Positions 53,501 to 64,000 of a DNA stretch of 64,000 bases are shown here, one piece after another. This DNA is from Owenia fusiformis (taxonomy: Eukaryota; Annelida; Polychaeta; Sabellida; Oweniidae). The notes under the pieces were generated by a model. That model had not been told where the DNA came from. It did no database searches and saw only the letters and a list, made by a program, of their open reading frames with translations. A program made the position numbers and the translations under genes. The stretch spans positions 52,347,885 through 52,411,884 of the forward strand of contig CAIIXF020000001.1 in NCBI GenBank assembly GCA_903813345.2, written 5' to 3'. Position 1 is the first letter of the stretch. Each line of letters starts with the position of its first letter.

Positions 53501-56500
53501 TATTGATACCTGAGGGCTCAGCCTAGGACTCTCGCTGAATTTTGGATACAGTTTTGTATACAGTGAACCCCCGGGATCTAGGCATGATAAAATAAGACTA
53601 GAATTAAGAAGAAGGAAAAAGATAGGGTACCTGAGTAAGACATCTGCCTACACTTTTGAGGAAGACAAAGTCGTGTGGGACTGCATCACTACCAAGCTGC
53701 TCAATGATCTCATCACGTAACTGGTATAGTTTCAACTCTGGCACCACTCTGAAATAAAGAGAGCGCTGGGAATCAATGAAAACATTCAGAATGATCCATT
53801 CCATGTAAATCAAGTTGAGGTTCTCACTTCTCAGTACAGTACAAATATTTAGGGCCTCACTTCCCAAAAATAAAGCCTATATGAATATTCAGACCTACTT
53901 TTTAAAAAAGATTGATCAACATTTTCAAAGGGGGAAGGAATTTTTGGGCCTCTCCCCTTATCAATGTGATTAGAAGCATGTAAATGAAAATACACTATCT
54001 ATACTATACACTGTGTATATGATATGATGATAGATTATAGATTACAGTGTATGTATGCTGTTCCCAAGCAGCCAGTGGTAAATACAGATCTGAAAATTGC
54101 TTCTCTTGCTGTCTTGTGGATTTTTTGTATTATTTGTATAACAATGTTAGATAAAGGGATGCTTGAATGTCAAATGCACAACTTATGTTATTTGTTTTAT
54201 AGAGTTGAGGCTTTATCTGTCAGGTCATAATTTTAAAGTTTATCTATAGTACTAAGACAAAGAAGTAATGGAATCAAAGGATTTTCATTTAGCCATTTAG
54301 CTTCCAGCTTAATGAACTAAAGTAGTATGGTCCATGTATTGATTTAATTCCAGTTCATGTGACCCATGGACCTTATTTAAACGCACAAGAAAGCAAAGTG
54401 ATGAATGTCCTTGTCCAAAATAATATTCTATATACTGTACATTTACAGTATTGTGCACCTTAAAATGATTTAAAGAGACTCTATTGAGACTTCTCTGTGG
54501 CATTTTTTCTTTATTCCTTTTTGTTTTGAATTTTTAACACCATAACATTAACTAACTACTCAATATGCAACTTTTCACCACGTAGAATTTTAAAATATCA
54601 AGTTTGAAAATTCCATTTTTATAATGGAGCTCAATGGGAAAAACTACATAATTTGAATTATTTTCAAACGTAGCGGTGCGATTTTGATAAAATTGACAGA
54701 TATAATAAATATTGGTAAGACAAAATGTTTGATGAAAAATGAAGAAAATTCACCGTCCTGGTTACGCAAACTATAGAAAAATCTGAAATAATCATAAAAA
54801 CCTGTAAAAATAGATTGAAGGGGGTGATATTCATTTTTAATGTGCCTTTCACTACTACAGGGTAACCATAATTTTGGTACTGATTTGATTTTTCAATGAC
54901 AATCATTTCTATAGTGTATAGTCAGTTTAAATAATACAATTGCTATATTTCTTTACTGAACAGTGCAATCATTTATTTATTTATCAACAGTAATGCAAAT
55001 TACATATTATACAGTTAGTAAAATATTAAAATAATTCTATTAAAATTAAAGCATTGAGATGATACTTAAATAATTACATATTATATTGATAGGCATATTA
55101 TATTATAGGATTTAAGCCAATGACTCAATGCATTGTAGATGATTAAATTTAACATATGTCCTGATTCTAGACTATGAACGAGGGTGGTAGTCCTAATTCA
55201 AAGCCTAGACTAGAAGACATAAGTGAATTGAAGCATCCACTATTCATTGAATCATGTGCTTTAATTCAATTTCACACGTTGCAAAATATTTTTTACAATT
55301 TCACTTAACAGAATGATATTTTTTCAAAGATATGTTGTACTTTTAGAATCATTTGCTTCAAAGAATTGAACTATGGCGGCCTTTACTCGTTATTTTACGA
55401 TTTCTGCTGTAACTCGAAAAGTAGTCGAGCGATTTTGTTCATATTTGGTATATGAATACTATAAGCATGGCACACTGTCTAATGACTCTTCTGGTAGAAG
55501 GCGGCCATTTTAACGTATTTTACTATAACACGAAAAGTACTGGAGCGATTTTGTTCATATTTGGTATGTGAATACTATAAGCATGGCACACTGTCTAATG
55601 ACACTTTTGGTAGAAGGCAGCCATTTTGAAAAATGGCCGTCATTTTAACGTATTTTACTATAACTCGAAAAGTAGTAGAGCGATTTTGTTCATATTTGAT
55701 GCGTGAATACTATAAGCGTGGCACACTGTCTAATGACACTTTTGGTAGAAGGTGGCCATTTTGAAAATGGCTGCCATTTTTGCTGTATACTTTGTTTGTA
55801 AAAAAATGCCAGCCATGGCTGTTCGATGGGATTTGCTACACTTTGGTGTTGCTGTTGTCTAGTTGAAGGATGGATGGACGGACAAATGGAGGGGTCTCTA
55901 TAGCTTATCTCCTAATCTTCGTTGGATTGAACAATTGTGAATATGGTTTGTTGGACAAATAAAACTGATTGAATGTCTAAAAGCAAATAATGAAGTGGTA
56001 ATTTATTTAAAATCATTAAAATCTCAAACATGCTTGCTTTGGTCTAGTCACTTAATTCCTAAATGTCCCGTAATTAGTATCTATATACCTTATTAGATGC
56101 AGTGAAGGAGTTAAATCATTGGGATATGAATAAATCATGCAAAACATATTTTGTACATATTTCTCATCATTTAGGGTTACCCAGTAGTTTACAAGCTGAC
56201 CTTTGCAAATTATATTTCACTTACTATCCTCATTCGCTATCACGCTATCTAGTTTCTTTCCAAATTGGCCTGGATTGCCTGGTTTATTGGTTTTAGCGAA
56301 CCGTCCATTTCGTCGAACCATCATTTTGCTAAGGTTGTTTGTGATGAATTATACAATATTCAGTTACATATAACTGTACAGCAACTTTATGCAAGGGAGG
56401 GTTATTGTGTGAGAGCACATAAAGTACATGAAGTATTGACCCACTTGTCTCAGTGAATCTTATAAACAGTGCATAAAGTTTTTTCTATGCAATAGAGAGA

Positions 56501-59500
56501 TTTCGCACCTAGTGAAAGTACAACTTATAACATATACTTATACTTATAGGTAAACGTACAAGGTGTTTCATAATGTGGGCTTTTCGTCAAGAAAGATCTT
56601 CTCGGACTGTAATAAATACAGGTCAAAGGGATGCCATTTGTACTTTCTTGAATTGTAGCATGTTTAGTTGATCCAAATGTGTTTGTCTAGAATAAAATAG
56701 GCTCATATATAGTACATATGTTATAGAAAAATAGGCTCATATATAGTACATATGTTATAGAACCATCTCTTCTCAAATTGACTTTTGGAGATGCTCGTTA
56801 TGAAACACCCTGTATGTCATATGTTGAGCTACTGAATGGGTCGTTTCCAGGAATTGCTAGAACCTACTGGTTTGATTGGTGTTTCAAATTGATGGTTAAA
56901 GTATTTGATTGGATACTGTTCCCACTCAGCCAATTAATTTCAAAAAATGCTTGCGGTCAATTGTTCCACACACATGTAGGTAAATCTTTATACGGAGATC
57001 CAACTGTATACGTTATCATCTACGTAAATATACCGTTTTGTAAGTTCACTGAACTTATACTGATCATGAAAACATTGAAATAATCAACTTGTTTATGTAA
57101 TGACTCACTTTAAAGAATCATGACTCACTTTAAAGGATCGTGTTTATAATACACTACAACAACTAGGACACTGAAGCAAGCATTTAATTATAATGTGCAT
57201 AATCTACACGTGCAGATGACAGTGCATTCACAGTCTCTAGTTGATGGAGCTTTTCTATAACGGGAATAGTTATGTTCCATGAAGTACAATTTAAAATTGA
57301 TTTTAGTAAATATAATAGTTCGACATGACCCTTTAAACTATACGTATACGTATAAGTTGCACTTTCACTTATGTGCGAAATCTCTCTAATGATTGGCTCA
57401 CAGTTACTTATAGTGTAAGTTATTTTATTTCTATACAGTGTGGAATAGAGTGTATAAACTTTTACAGTTTCAAGCAGGTTTTAGTGTTTTCTGACCAATG
57501 ATATATTCAGACTTATTCATTTCACGATAATATACTATAATATAATATACTTGTAATACTGACCTACATATCTGTATAGCATATCTTTAACCATCATTAT
57601 AAATTTGAGAAATGTACAGGGTGTCAAAAAATATGTTGTTTTTTAGGTTAGTTTATTTCATATTAAGGTCAGGGTGCACTTTGATGAAATTTCATGACCA
57701 TGTACCATTTGCTATTTTCAGATAAATATAACTCATTCCTCACATCATCTACATCTTTTATTCTTGCACAAAAGATGCATTAGTGTACCTAGACTACTAA
57801 TTGAGGGTTGATAATTCTTCAGAACGTTTGAATAACTAGAATATTCAGTGGTTTACTTTTCGAAATTGCAAAAAAATTCCAACATGCAACCTGGCCTTAA
57901 TCACATTTACAAAACATATTGAGGTCTGCCCTGTCAACCCTCACGCATTAGGTGTGATTGTCACGCATTTGCTGGAAAAATAGAAATCACGCATCAATTT
58001 AGTGTGTATTAAACAAATACTGGATGACCATGAGGTGGATATGCCAGAATACCTATCCGAGGAAAAAATACTAGGCGAAGCGAAGCTGAGCCTAGTATTT
58101 CTTTTCGAGGATAGGTATTCTGGCATATCCACCTCATGGTCATCCAGTATTTATTTTATTATGCACCTCCCTTGAGAAATACTTTATTTTAAAGAATGGG
58201 TCTACTAAAACAGAAGCCGAGCCTAAAAACCCTGGTGTTCGACAATCAAAAATTCCATTTATTCTCTCATTTGGCCTTATTCTTACGTATTACCTCCATA
58301 TATAATAAGTTTGGCCGATCCGGTATCTAGCGCCACCTACCTTTTGTCAGTTAATCACAGGAAATTGAATAGAAATCCCCTGTTCTCATATCACGCAAAT
58401 CTTTTCTCCCTCGCATTCATCTCAAATTCAACATGGAAGAGATTCTAAGAAAATGACGTCATCGACAATTGGACTCGTCTAAAGTATTTTTTCGAGGATA
58501 GGTATTCTGGTATACGGGATGGTTGGAGATCTTGTTGCTTCAATACTGGATAGAACGAGATCTTGCTGCCACGTATGGCAATAGACACCGCAGCTCTTAA
58601 CCAATCAGATTTGAGTATTTTAATGAGGTGCATAATAAGATCAAATATCACGCAAATCACGCATTTTGTTGATATTTTTAAAAATCTTTTTTTGTGAAAT
58701 GCCGACACGGTATAAAACCGAACGGCGAAAAAAGCGAACGCATTCTGTTCGGTCTTTGCACGCGATTGCCGTTTATGTCACGCATTTGGTACAAAATATG
58801 TGTATATATCACGCATTTCTTTCGAAAATATTTACAATCTAACTCTTGGGATATAAAAAATGAGGTGTTCAGATATACAGGTTTCTCTGTATATTTAATA
58901 CATGTACCTATTTCAGAATATAAATCAAATTATCATCAAAATTAGATTAAAGCAGAAATATAGCTGTAAAATACAGAACTGAACAGTGCATAATAATGAG
59001 CAATAATTTTTAAGAATGGAAAATTATTCGATAATAAGAGCTTTTATGAGCAGAAAATTCCAGGACTTTACATGTACTAACTACAATATGTATGGTTTTT
59101 TTTTGTTTTTTTTTATTATTTCCTAATGCAAGATACAAGTATACAAATAACATAATACAATACTAGCAACAGCAACAGGTTGTGTAACACTTACATTTTT
59201 CTAATCAATATTTCAAAGTTAAATAAAAACTCCAAATTTGGATGGTTTCCCTTTTTGTATTTGCTTATAACATTATGTGCCACTGAAATAACTACATTAA
59301 TTTTTTGATCCTTTGTCCCTATCAATTTTTCTGTTGGACTAAGATCAATATTTTTGTTAAATTTATCTTGACAATATTTTTTCATCAATTCCCAAACCTG
59401 TTTAATATGTGGACACTCAACAAAGAAATGTATGTGTCTCTTAATTTACATTTTTCACATTCATTATCATCTTTCTTTTTCATCTTATACAGTAGTTCAT

Positions 59501-61627
59501 TTGTTGGGTATATTTTAAAAATTATCTTATAATAAAGGGTCCTAAGTCTTGACTCCTTCAGACATTGAATTGTTCTAAATAACAATTTCATATCTATGTC
59601 ACCCTCTTCCCTCCATTTTTCAGGAATATTAGGTAGTTCTGTTTGATTTTTGATTATTATATTTTTATAGTCTTTTAATTTTGCTGTTGCTATAACAATA
59701 TTATTATACATATTTTCATTGCTTTTGTGAACAATGGTTTTATTATACAATGAAGATTTAAACAAATTATATTGCATTCTTAACTCTGGTCTTGGGCCTA
59801 TGACATTTAAAATTTCCTCAAACTCCCTTATTTTATCATTTTCATCAATACTCTGTCTAAGTTTCTTTATACCCCTTTTAACCCATTCTTCAAAATATAT
59901 AACCTTTCTACCATATCTCAAACTGTGAATATTCCATAATATATCTTCATTGTTTAATTCATTTTGTAAATCTTTATTGTCTAACCATTGTTTAACAAGT
60001 TCAACATAAAATGATGGCATTTCATCCTGTTTTAATTTTGGTTTCAACAAATATGTATGTTATCAATGCGTAAATTTGTTTCAACTTACCTTATAAAGCC
60101 CATAGACACTGTCTCAGACACTATCTGGTTGATTGCACTGTTTAGATTGTCCCGCCATAACTCAGGTGGCACCAAGTACACATGTAGGTCCACCAACTGT
60201 AAAATAAGAAAAAACATGATATCTGAAAGTCAGATTGAGACTGTTAGAGACTGGTAATGGTGGGGGGGGTCAAGGGGGGTGGGGTAGCATCAAGTGACCA
60301 TCTGAGATGGGGGTCCAAATTGTTGTGATTGAAGACATTATTTGATGCAATCTGAGTGTTTTTCAGATGAATATTTCATCAAACAGAATTGAAACGAACA
60401 CTCCTTTATGAGATATTGCATACTTTCGTCTAAAATTAAATAAACAGCTCTAAGAAAAATGGCAGAACAAAACACACATGGATTTATGATTGGCGTAAGG
60501 GTGCAATATAGTCTAGTGGAAGCCTTAGACAAAGGTAAAGAGTAACAGACTGTAGGCTAGTTTCACAGGAATCTCATCAGAAAAATCTAGGCAGTTTCAG
60601 TCTCACCTAGGCAATAGGGCCCCCATAAGTAAGCCTCTAGGTATCTAATCTTAGGCTAGGCTAGTTCAACGTCGTTAAACTCAATAACGGCGTTCTTTAC
60701 TATTAGGAATTTTATTGGGGCCGTTATTGAGTTTAACCTCTTTGCTATTCTTTCCTTTGATGCAAGTTCTGGATCCATCGAAACCATTTTGCCGCGATAA
60801 CGTGCAATTGATACTTGACAATAATATAAAAACACATAACATCAAGCGATTTAACACAATATTATTGCGTTAAATGTTCATTTATACTCGTAAAATGAGG
60901 CTACACTTACCGATCTCTAAAATGACATTTCCGCATGTCCGTCATTGTGTCTGTTCGTCCGAGTGTCCCGGATCGTAAAATTAAACTACTAGCGAAACGA
61001 AATTGTTGTCAAATAGATTGATAATTATTATCGCGATAAATCGCATTAAAAGATAAATTTTGAGGATAGCAGGTATCTTTGATTGATTTATATAGCGCGT
61101 GTATACACGCAAAATAGTTATCAATTGCAAACCTACTGTTTGTAAATGCAGTGCCGCGATGACGGTTAATTTCTGATACGATTTGCAATTTCGATGTTAC
61201 CGAAACTGACCGACATTTTCGTTATATTCCAAACCTGTCTCCAATATTTCCGTAATTATGCATCAATAGGGTCTAAAGGGGATACGGGATGGTGTGTATG
61301 TATTCATAAGGTATGTATGCATGCTTGAATCACATTCTTTGTGAAATATGACCATGGTTTCAGGGTTTAATTAGTTCCGCTTGTCGAAACCTGCTGAACA
61401 ATTAAATTAACGCATCAAGGGCAAAATGATCATGGAGGTTAGACCTAGCCGGGCCATAAGACATGTCAGATAAGAAACGAGGCCCAGGCTAGGTCTAATG
61501 TTGTTGGACTAAGGCTAGGCTAGATCTAATTTTTTTTAGAAAAAATTGAGAATTTCTTGAAAAAAAATTAAAACAAAATTACCTGTTCTGATGGTGGCCT
61601 ATTATCATATTCTTGTAATTGATTCAT
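41505..61627 (-). CDS. SPATA1: SPATA1, spermatogenesis-associated coiled-coil protein
   Basis: Twelve coding exons on the minus strand: 61627-61583, 60196-60090, 53748-53631, 47239-47186, 46678-46501, 45163-44785, 44549-44054, 43723-43633, 43248-43123, 42771-42584, 42027-41929, 41663-41505. They total 2040 nt (679 aa) with consistent phases. The N-terminal domain (LVDLHVYLVPPELW, VPELKLYQLRDEIIEQLG, FVFLKSVGR, PEIFLLEASAA) and the C-terminal coiled coil (WKKRYFDEKKR, KVQHEIEDLTRRVETAKMKL, LRALRTELTQKK) match vertebrate SPATA1 in order. Between them, residues about 150-460 are disordered and rich in Ser, Arg, Asp and Gln, making this protein about 200 residues longer than the mammalian one as I recall it. 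Exon 7 could also end at 44068, but only 44054 keeps frame with exon 8. Mammalian SPATA1 is testis-enriched and, from memory, linked to IFT20, suggesting a flagellar or ciliary role. The gene converges on TMEM245. Confidence 0.9.
42458..42559. mobile_element. Small MITE in SPATA1 intron, copy 1
   Basis: Starts near ATGTAACCACT and ends GGTGGTGACAT, preceded by AAGGCATTAACATGCAAA. It is related to 46800-46878, whose flank is nearly the same. Confidence 0.6.
46800..46878. mobile_element. Small MITE in SPATA1 intron, copy 2
   Basis: ATGTCACCACC at the left and GGTGGTGACAT at the right with a 57-base centre. The left flank AAGGCATTAAGATGCAAA matches that of copy 1. Confidence 0.65.
47930..47972. 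promoter_or_regulatory. Promoter-like module inside SPATA1 intron 3
   Basis: On the minus strand this reads CCAATATGGCGACTAGTCAC followed by GTGAC and then an ETS-type TTCCGGA. The arrangement ATGGCG, a few bases, GTCACGTGAC matches the module near the SPATA1 start (61744-61763). It lies about 700 bases upstream of exon 4, so it could drive a shorter transcript, or an unannotated plus-strand transcript. Confidence 0.35.
48603..49682 (-). mobile_element. Tc1/mariner element with decayed transposase
   Basis: CAGGGTGTCCGGAAAGTAAA at the left and TTTACTTTCCGGACACCCTG at the right, with TA on both sides; TIRs are about 35 bases. The minus strand around 49000-49300 reads fragments such as KASLDFYLNDHLKAIF in a frame with stops, resembling the SPDLTPLDFFLW region of mariner-like transposases. 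The reading frame is broken, so it is not mobile by itself. Confidence 0.75.
49991..50562. mobile_element. hAT-like MITE in SPATA1 intron 3
   Basis: Starts TAGGGCTGTGCCGGAACCGG and ends ATGGCACGGCCCTA. TGTACAGT flanks both sides (49983-49990, 50563-50570), an exact 8-bp duplication. Internal GGTTCGGA/TCCGAAC words repeat. 572 bases. Confidence 0.9.
53253..53572. mobile_element. Candidate MITE next to SPATA1 exon 3
   Basis: GGGGGTTCACTGAATATA at the left and TATACAGTGAACCCCC at the right. Inside, TTTGGTATRGG words recur. It ends 58 bases from the donor of exon 53748-53631. Confidence 0.75.
55411..55770. repeat. Three tandem copies of a 116-135 base unit
   Basis: Units start AACTCGAAAAGTAGTCGAGC at 55411, 55527 and 55662 and contain TACTATAAGCATGGCACACT. 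Copies 2 and 3 differ by an insertion of AAATGGCCG-type words. Confidence 0.85.
56493..57388. mobile_element. Outer TIR element with a nested MITE
   Basis: TAGAGAGATTTCGCACCTAG at the left pairs with the inverted CTTATGTGCGAAATCTCTCTA at the right; the match spans about 50 bases including TATAAGTTG. No transposase is seen. The 254-base mariner-type MITE lies within its left part. Confidence 0.7.
56559..56812. mobile_element. Mariner-type MITE nested in a larger element
   Basis: CAAGGTGTTTCATAATG at the left and CGTTATGAAACACCCTG at the right, with TA flanks. It contains a 32-base direct duplication (GGCTCATATATAGTACATAT). Confidence 0.8.
57720..57910. repeat. Dispersed repeat copy B
   Basis: Related to 5930-6170 (TTCTTGCACAAAAGATGCAT, TAGTGTACCTAGA, CTGGCCTTAAT). 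It lies inside a stretch that begins ACAGGGTGTC at 57616 and ends near GCCCTGTC at 57938, possibly its ends. Confidence 0.5.
58015..58152. mobile_element. Near-perfect foldback element
   Basis: AAATACTGGATGACCATGAG runs inverted as CTCATGGTCATCCAGTATTT; the arms are about 60 bases with a short loop at AAGCGAAGCTGAGC. Confidence 0.9.
58156..58638. mobile_element. MITE adjacent to the foldback
   Basis: TTATTATGCACCTC at the left and GAGGTGCATAATAA at the right. It contains TTTCGAGGATAGGTATTCTG, also present in the neighbouring foldback, so the two share ancestry. Confidence 0.75.
59096..60050 (-). mobile_element. 5'-truncated LINE, C-terminal part of the reverse-transcriptase ORF
   Basis: A 221-residue open frame at 60050-59385 (minus) and a second in another frame to 59191 look like the region after the reverse transcriptase of non-LTR retrotransposons: PNIPEKWREEGDID, LRTLYYKIIFKIYPTNELLY and the Cys motif CEKCKL. 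The frame breaks just after that motif near 59440. A T-rich tract at 59096-59125 would be the poly(A) tail on the minus strand. The catalytic domain and 5' end are missing. It sits in SPATA1 intron 2, same strand, starting about 40 bases from exon 2. Confidence 0.8.
60675..60738. repeat. 17-base inverted repeat
   Basis: GTTAAACTCAATAACGG and CCGTTATTGAGTTTAAC flank a 30-base loop in SPATA1 intron 1. Confidence 0.8.
60911..60945 (-). other. Possible alternative first coding exon of SPATA1
   Basis: On the minus strand an ATG at 60945 opens MTDMRKCHFRD and runs into a consensus donor (CG|gtaagtg) at 60910. It ends in phase 2, which does not fit SPATA1 exon 2 but fits exon 3, giving an isoform that skips exon 2 and loses the first conserved strand of the N-terminal domain. 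The surroundings (60900-61300) are richer in CpG than the rest of the region. It could instead be a 5' exon of another transcript. Confidence 0.35.
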
Positions 61628-61740
61628 CGCATCGATATGTTATACTCATTTAATTCATATTTTCCGAATCTCATTTAATCTGAGAATATTGGTTTTCAAC
61701 GAAATATTTGCGAACTTTTCAAATCTGTTTCCATGTTAAA

Positions 61741-61770
61741 CAAATGGCGGGTCGTCACGTGACTATCTAT
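61741..61770. promoter_or_regulatory. YY1-like plus E-box module upstream of SPATA1
   Basis: AAATGGCGGG (YY1-like) is followed by the palindrome GTCACGTGAC (USF/bHLH E-box) at 61754-61763, about 130 bases upstream of the SPATA1 ATG. A CRE-like TGACGTAA follows at about 61788. A sister module occurs at 47946-47970. Promoter function is inferred from motif and position. Confidence 0.45.
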
Positions 61771-63510
61771 AGCGACATCTTTCAATGACGTAAAACATTA
61801 AATCTAGGTAAAAAGCCATTGCTATCACAGATCCGGAGGAAGATCCAGCCCCTATGGGTAGGCTCAATGAATAAATAAGATTGTGTCTTGTCCTTGAGTA
61901 TACTGAGCCTAGACACCAAGAAGAGGTACTGGCAGAGGTCCGTGATTGCTATGGTCAAATATTCAACAACTTTTTTACTATTTGGAATTGTTTGTTTATT
62001 AAAGTCGCAGGGTGATGGGTTTTTAGATGATGTTCCCTTATGTTATTTAGTCTTTTTTATATTTCCCTTTTGGCTTCCCCTACGTGGGGTACTTTAACAG
62101 AGTGACTTCTATGGAGGTACATGGGCCAACCGGGAAGTTTCCTTCAACCATAGATCTACATATTTCATAGTTTAAATTATATTCTACTAAAATCTATTAC
62201 TGTTAAATTATATAATTATCTGCTTTAAATGGGCTAATTGAAGTCTTTCAGGTTATTGGCATTCAGGGGTAGGCAAAGACAGCTATTGACAGTAGACTGC
62301 ATATTTCAAAGAAATAACTTATCTTTTAATATTTTTGAGTTGTGATGGGTTGATTCAAAATGTAACTAAACAATGGCATTTCCAGTCCAATAAAATGGTT
62401 CATCAAATGCTTATGGCAGCTATCTTTAAAAGGATGAATGGAAGGAGTTCTCATGTCTAAAAAGCTATCAAGAAACACTGCAAACCCCCTATCATTCAAT
62501 AATTATTGTGAAGTTACCATAATTTTTTTTAATTTGTTTGATTTAATATCAAACAATATTGCAGTGCAAAAGTACTTTTGTACTTGCAATTGGCTGTTCT
62601 GTCTTATTAATCGAGGCTTTTCCTTGGTTACTCAGAACAGAATCAAATTCTCTTAAAGATGGTTATATGACACTCCATATTATGTAGTTGTTTTACAGTA
62701 GAGGGGGTGCTAGGTTTCAATCAATATCTCTAAATCTTGTTTTTGCCCTTTTACACTGCAAAGTGAAAAGTTAACAAAGTTTGAAAGTGCAGCAAGTTGT
62801 TTGGAAATCAACTAAAATTAGTAATCATTTTTCAATATTTTATTTTTATAGTTTTTTTCTTTTTTCCTTTTTATAATTTTCACAATCCAAATACAATAGG
62901 AAATCATTTACAATTTGGATAATAATCAATGATAGCTACAGAAGACTATTTATAAAGTCATCAGTACAAATAGTACAAATAGCAACGAAATGTTACCAGA
63001 TTTTTTATGTCCAAAACTATGAGACTAGAATAAAGGACGAAGACATTAATTTTGTAGTATACTATTTTGTGCTTTTTGTAAACTGAAAAATAACTCCCTT
63101 GCTTTACATAATACAAACACAACATATAAGATATAATTTGGAAAAATAGAAATATAACATACAAGAATAATAAATATAGCATGAACCAACAGCAATGGAC
63201 TTGAGCATAAAATTATTGAATCATGGATACTGAATCATGGATACATAAGTTTTTTATCCATTTACTAGCTCGGTTCACCTCTGTTCATTCATACAATATA
63301 CTTCTCTATATTACGAAGAACTACTAGATCCCACCCATACTCCTCTATTTATGCAGTTGACAAAAATGATTCTTTTCTTTACAAAGCCAGCATTGTGCAT
63401 TTTACATCACAATTATATAAACATAGAGAATATTTGATGTACATGTTCTATAGTCTAGCTAATTTGTTCATTATATGAACTGTATATATCAGTATGCATT
63501 ACATAAACAA

Positions 63511-63786
63511 ACAGGGTGTGACAATATAATAAGGATAAGAATTAATTAATTTTTAATTTCTGAATTTGTAAGTAATTTCATCCATTGTTTTTTGTTTCCC
63601 TCATATGTTGGGCAATGAGGAAGTAACAATACAGATTTGAGGAAGTAACAATTCAGATTTGAGGAAGTAACAATTCAGATTTGAGGCATGATTAACATCT
63701 TATGAGACAGCTAAATGACATAGAAGATAAATTGACTGATGAGATGTAGTTTATACATGTAATGTTAATTATATTGCTACACCCTG
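63511..63786. mobile_element. Mariner-type MITE
   Basis: ACAGGGTGTGACAATATAA at the left and TTATATTGCTACACCCTG at the right, TA on the right flank only. A 22-base unit (GAGGAAGTAACAATTCAGAT) is repeated three times at 63617-63682. Confidence 0.7.
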
Positions 63787-64000
63787 TATGCCCCTGGCAA
63801 AGCTTCTAGATCACTGTTAATAGGCTGCAAAATGAAAAATCCTTGTAAGGTTTATCTCGCGGATTTATCTAAAATGGATTTCCTCTACTACAGCCTTTCT
63901 TATGACACTATTTACATTTGATATGATACTCTGTGATATATTTACAAGACATGAACTTGAATTAGAAATGTCTGAGCCAGTGGTTTACAAGCATTCGAAA

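Larger units (their letters stand above)
61628..64000. other. Region upstream of SPATA1
   Basis: No convincing exon on either strand. It holds the presumed SPATA1 promoter (61628-61800) and a mariner-type MITE with a minisatellite at 63511-63786. Much of the rest is AT-rich with no recognisable features. Confidence 0.6.

Noticed and set aside
56778-57083. 101-residue plus-strand open frame
   Set aside because: It starts in a MITE and runs through transposon DNA; no conserved motif or splice context.
61888-62656. Small plus-strand open frames right of SPATA1
   Set aside because: They show no homology, conserved motif or splice structure; they are the length expected by chance.

Overview
The window is nuclear DNA of an invertebrate animal. 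The genes are split into many short exons with GT..AG introns of 0.1 to 7 kb, the base composition is AT-rich, and the gene content (secreted alkaline phosphatases, sushi and EGF modules, TMEM245, SPATA1) is metazoan. The density of short inverted-repeat transposons and of ACATGTA-type words would suit a marine invertebrate such as a hemichordate, echinoderm, mollusc or cephalochordate. I cannot fix the phylum from sequence alone.

Layout. (1) 130-8842, minus: the first six coding exons of an alkaline phosphatase gene that leaves the window at its left edge. Signal peptide, sushi domain, EGF, calcium-binding EGF and phosphatase are joined through phase-1 introns, an unusual mosaic. (2) 12373-17369, minus: a complete second alkaline phosphatase (10 coding exons, 548 aa) without the extra modules. 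(3) 18644-33073, plus: complete TMEM245 (15 coding exons, 879 aa), divergent from the second phosphatase across a 1.3 kb intergenic region. (4) 41505-61627, minus: complete SPATA1 (12 coding exons, 679 aa), convergent with TMEM245 across an 8.4 kb repeat-rich intergenic region. A possible alternative first exon lies at 60911-60945. All three complete models close in frame at every splice junction.

Non-coding DNA. Introns and spacers carry many non-autonomous DNA transposons. Several can be assigned from target-site duplications read directly: 8 bp (hAT-like) at 23201-23682 and 49991-50562; TAA (PIF/Harbinger-like) at 27658-28145; 9 bp (Mutator-like) at 21957-22062; TA (Tc1/mariner-like) at 26306-26921, 36974-37142, 48603-49682 and 56559-56812. 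A 5'-truncated LINE fragment lies at about 59096-60050. Tandem repeats include three copies of a 276-277 bp unit at 36102-36930.

The genes do not form an obvious pathway. The phosphatases are a tandem paralogous pair; TMEM245 is a conserved multipass membrane protein; SPATA1 is a coiled-coil sperm/cilium-associated protein. The most unusual biology is the sushi-EGF-EGF-phosphatase gene, together with a transposon insertion in it whose empty site can be read in its own neighbour.
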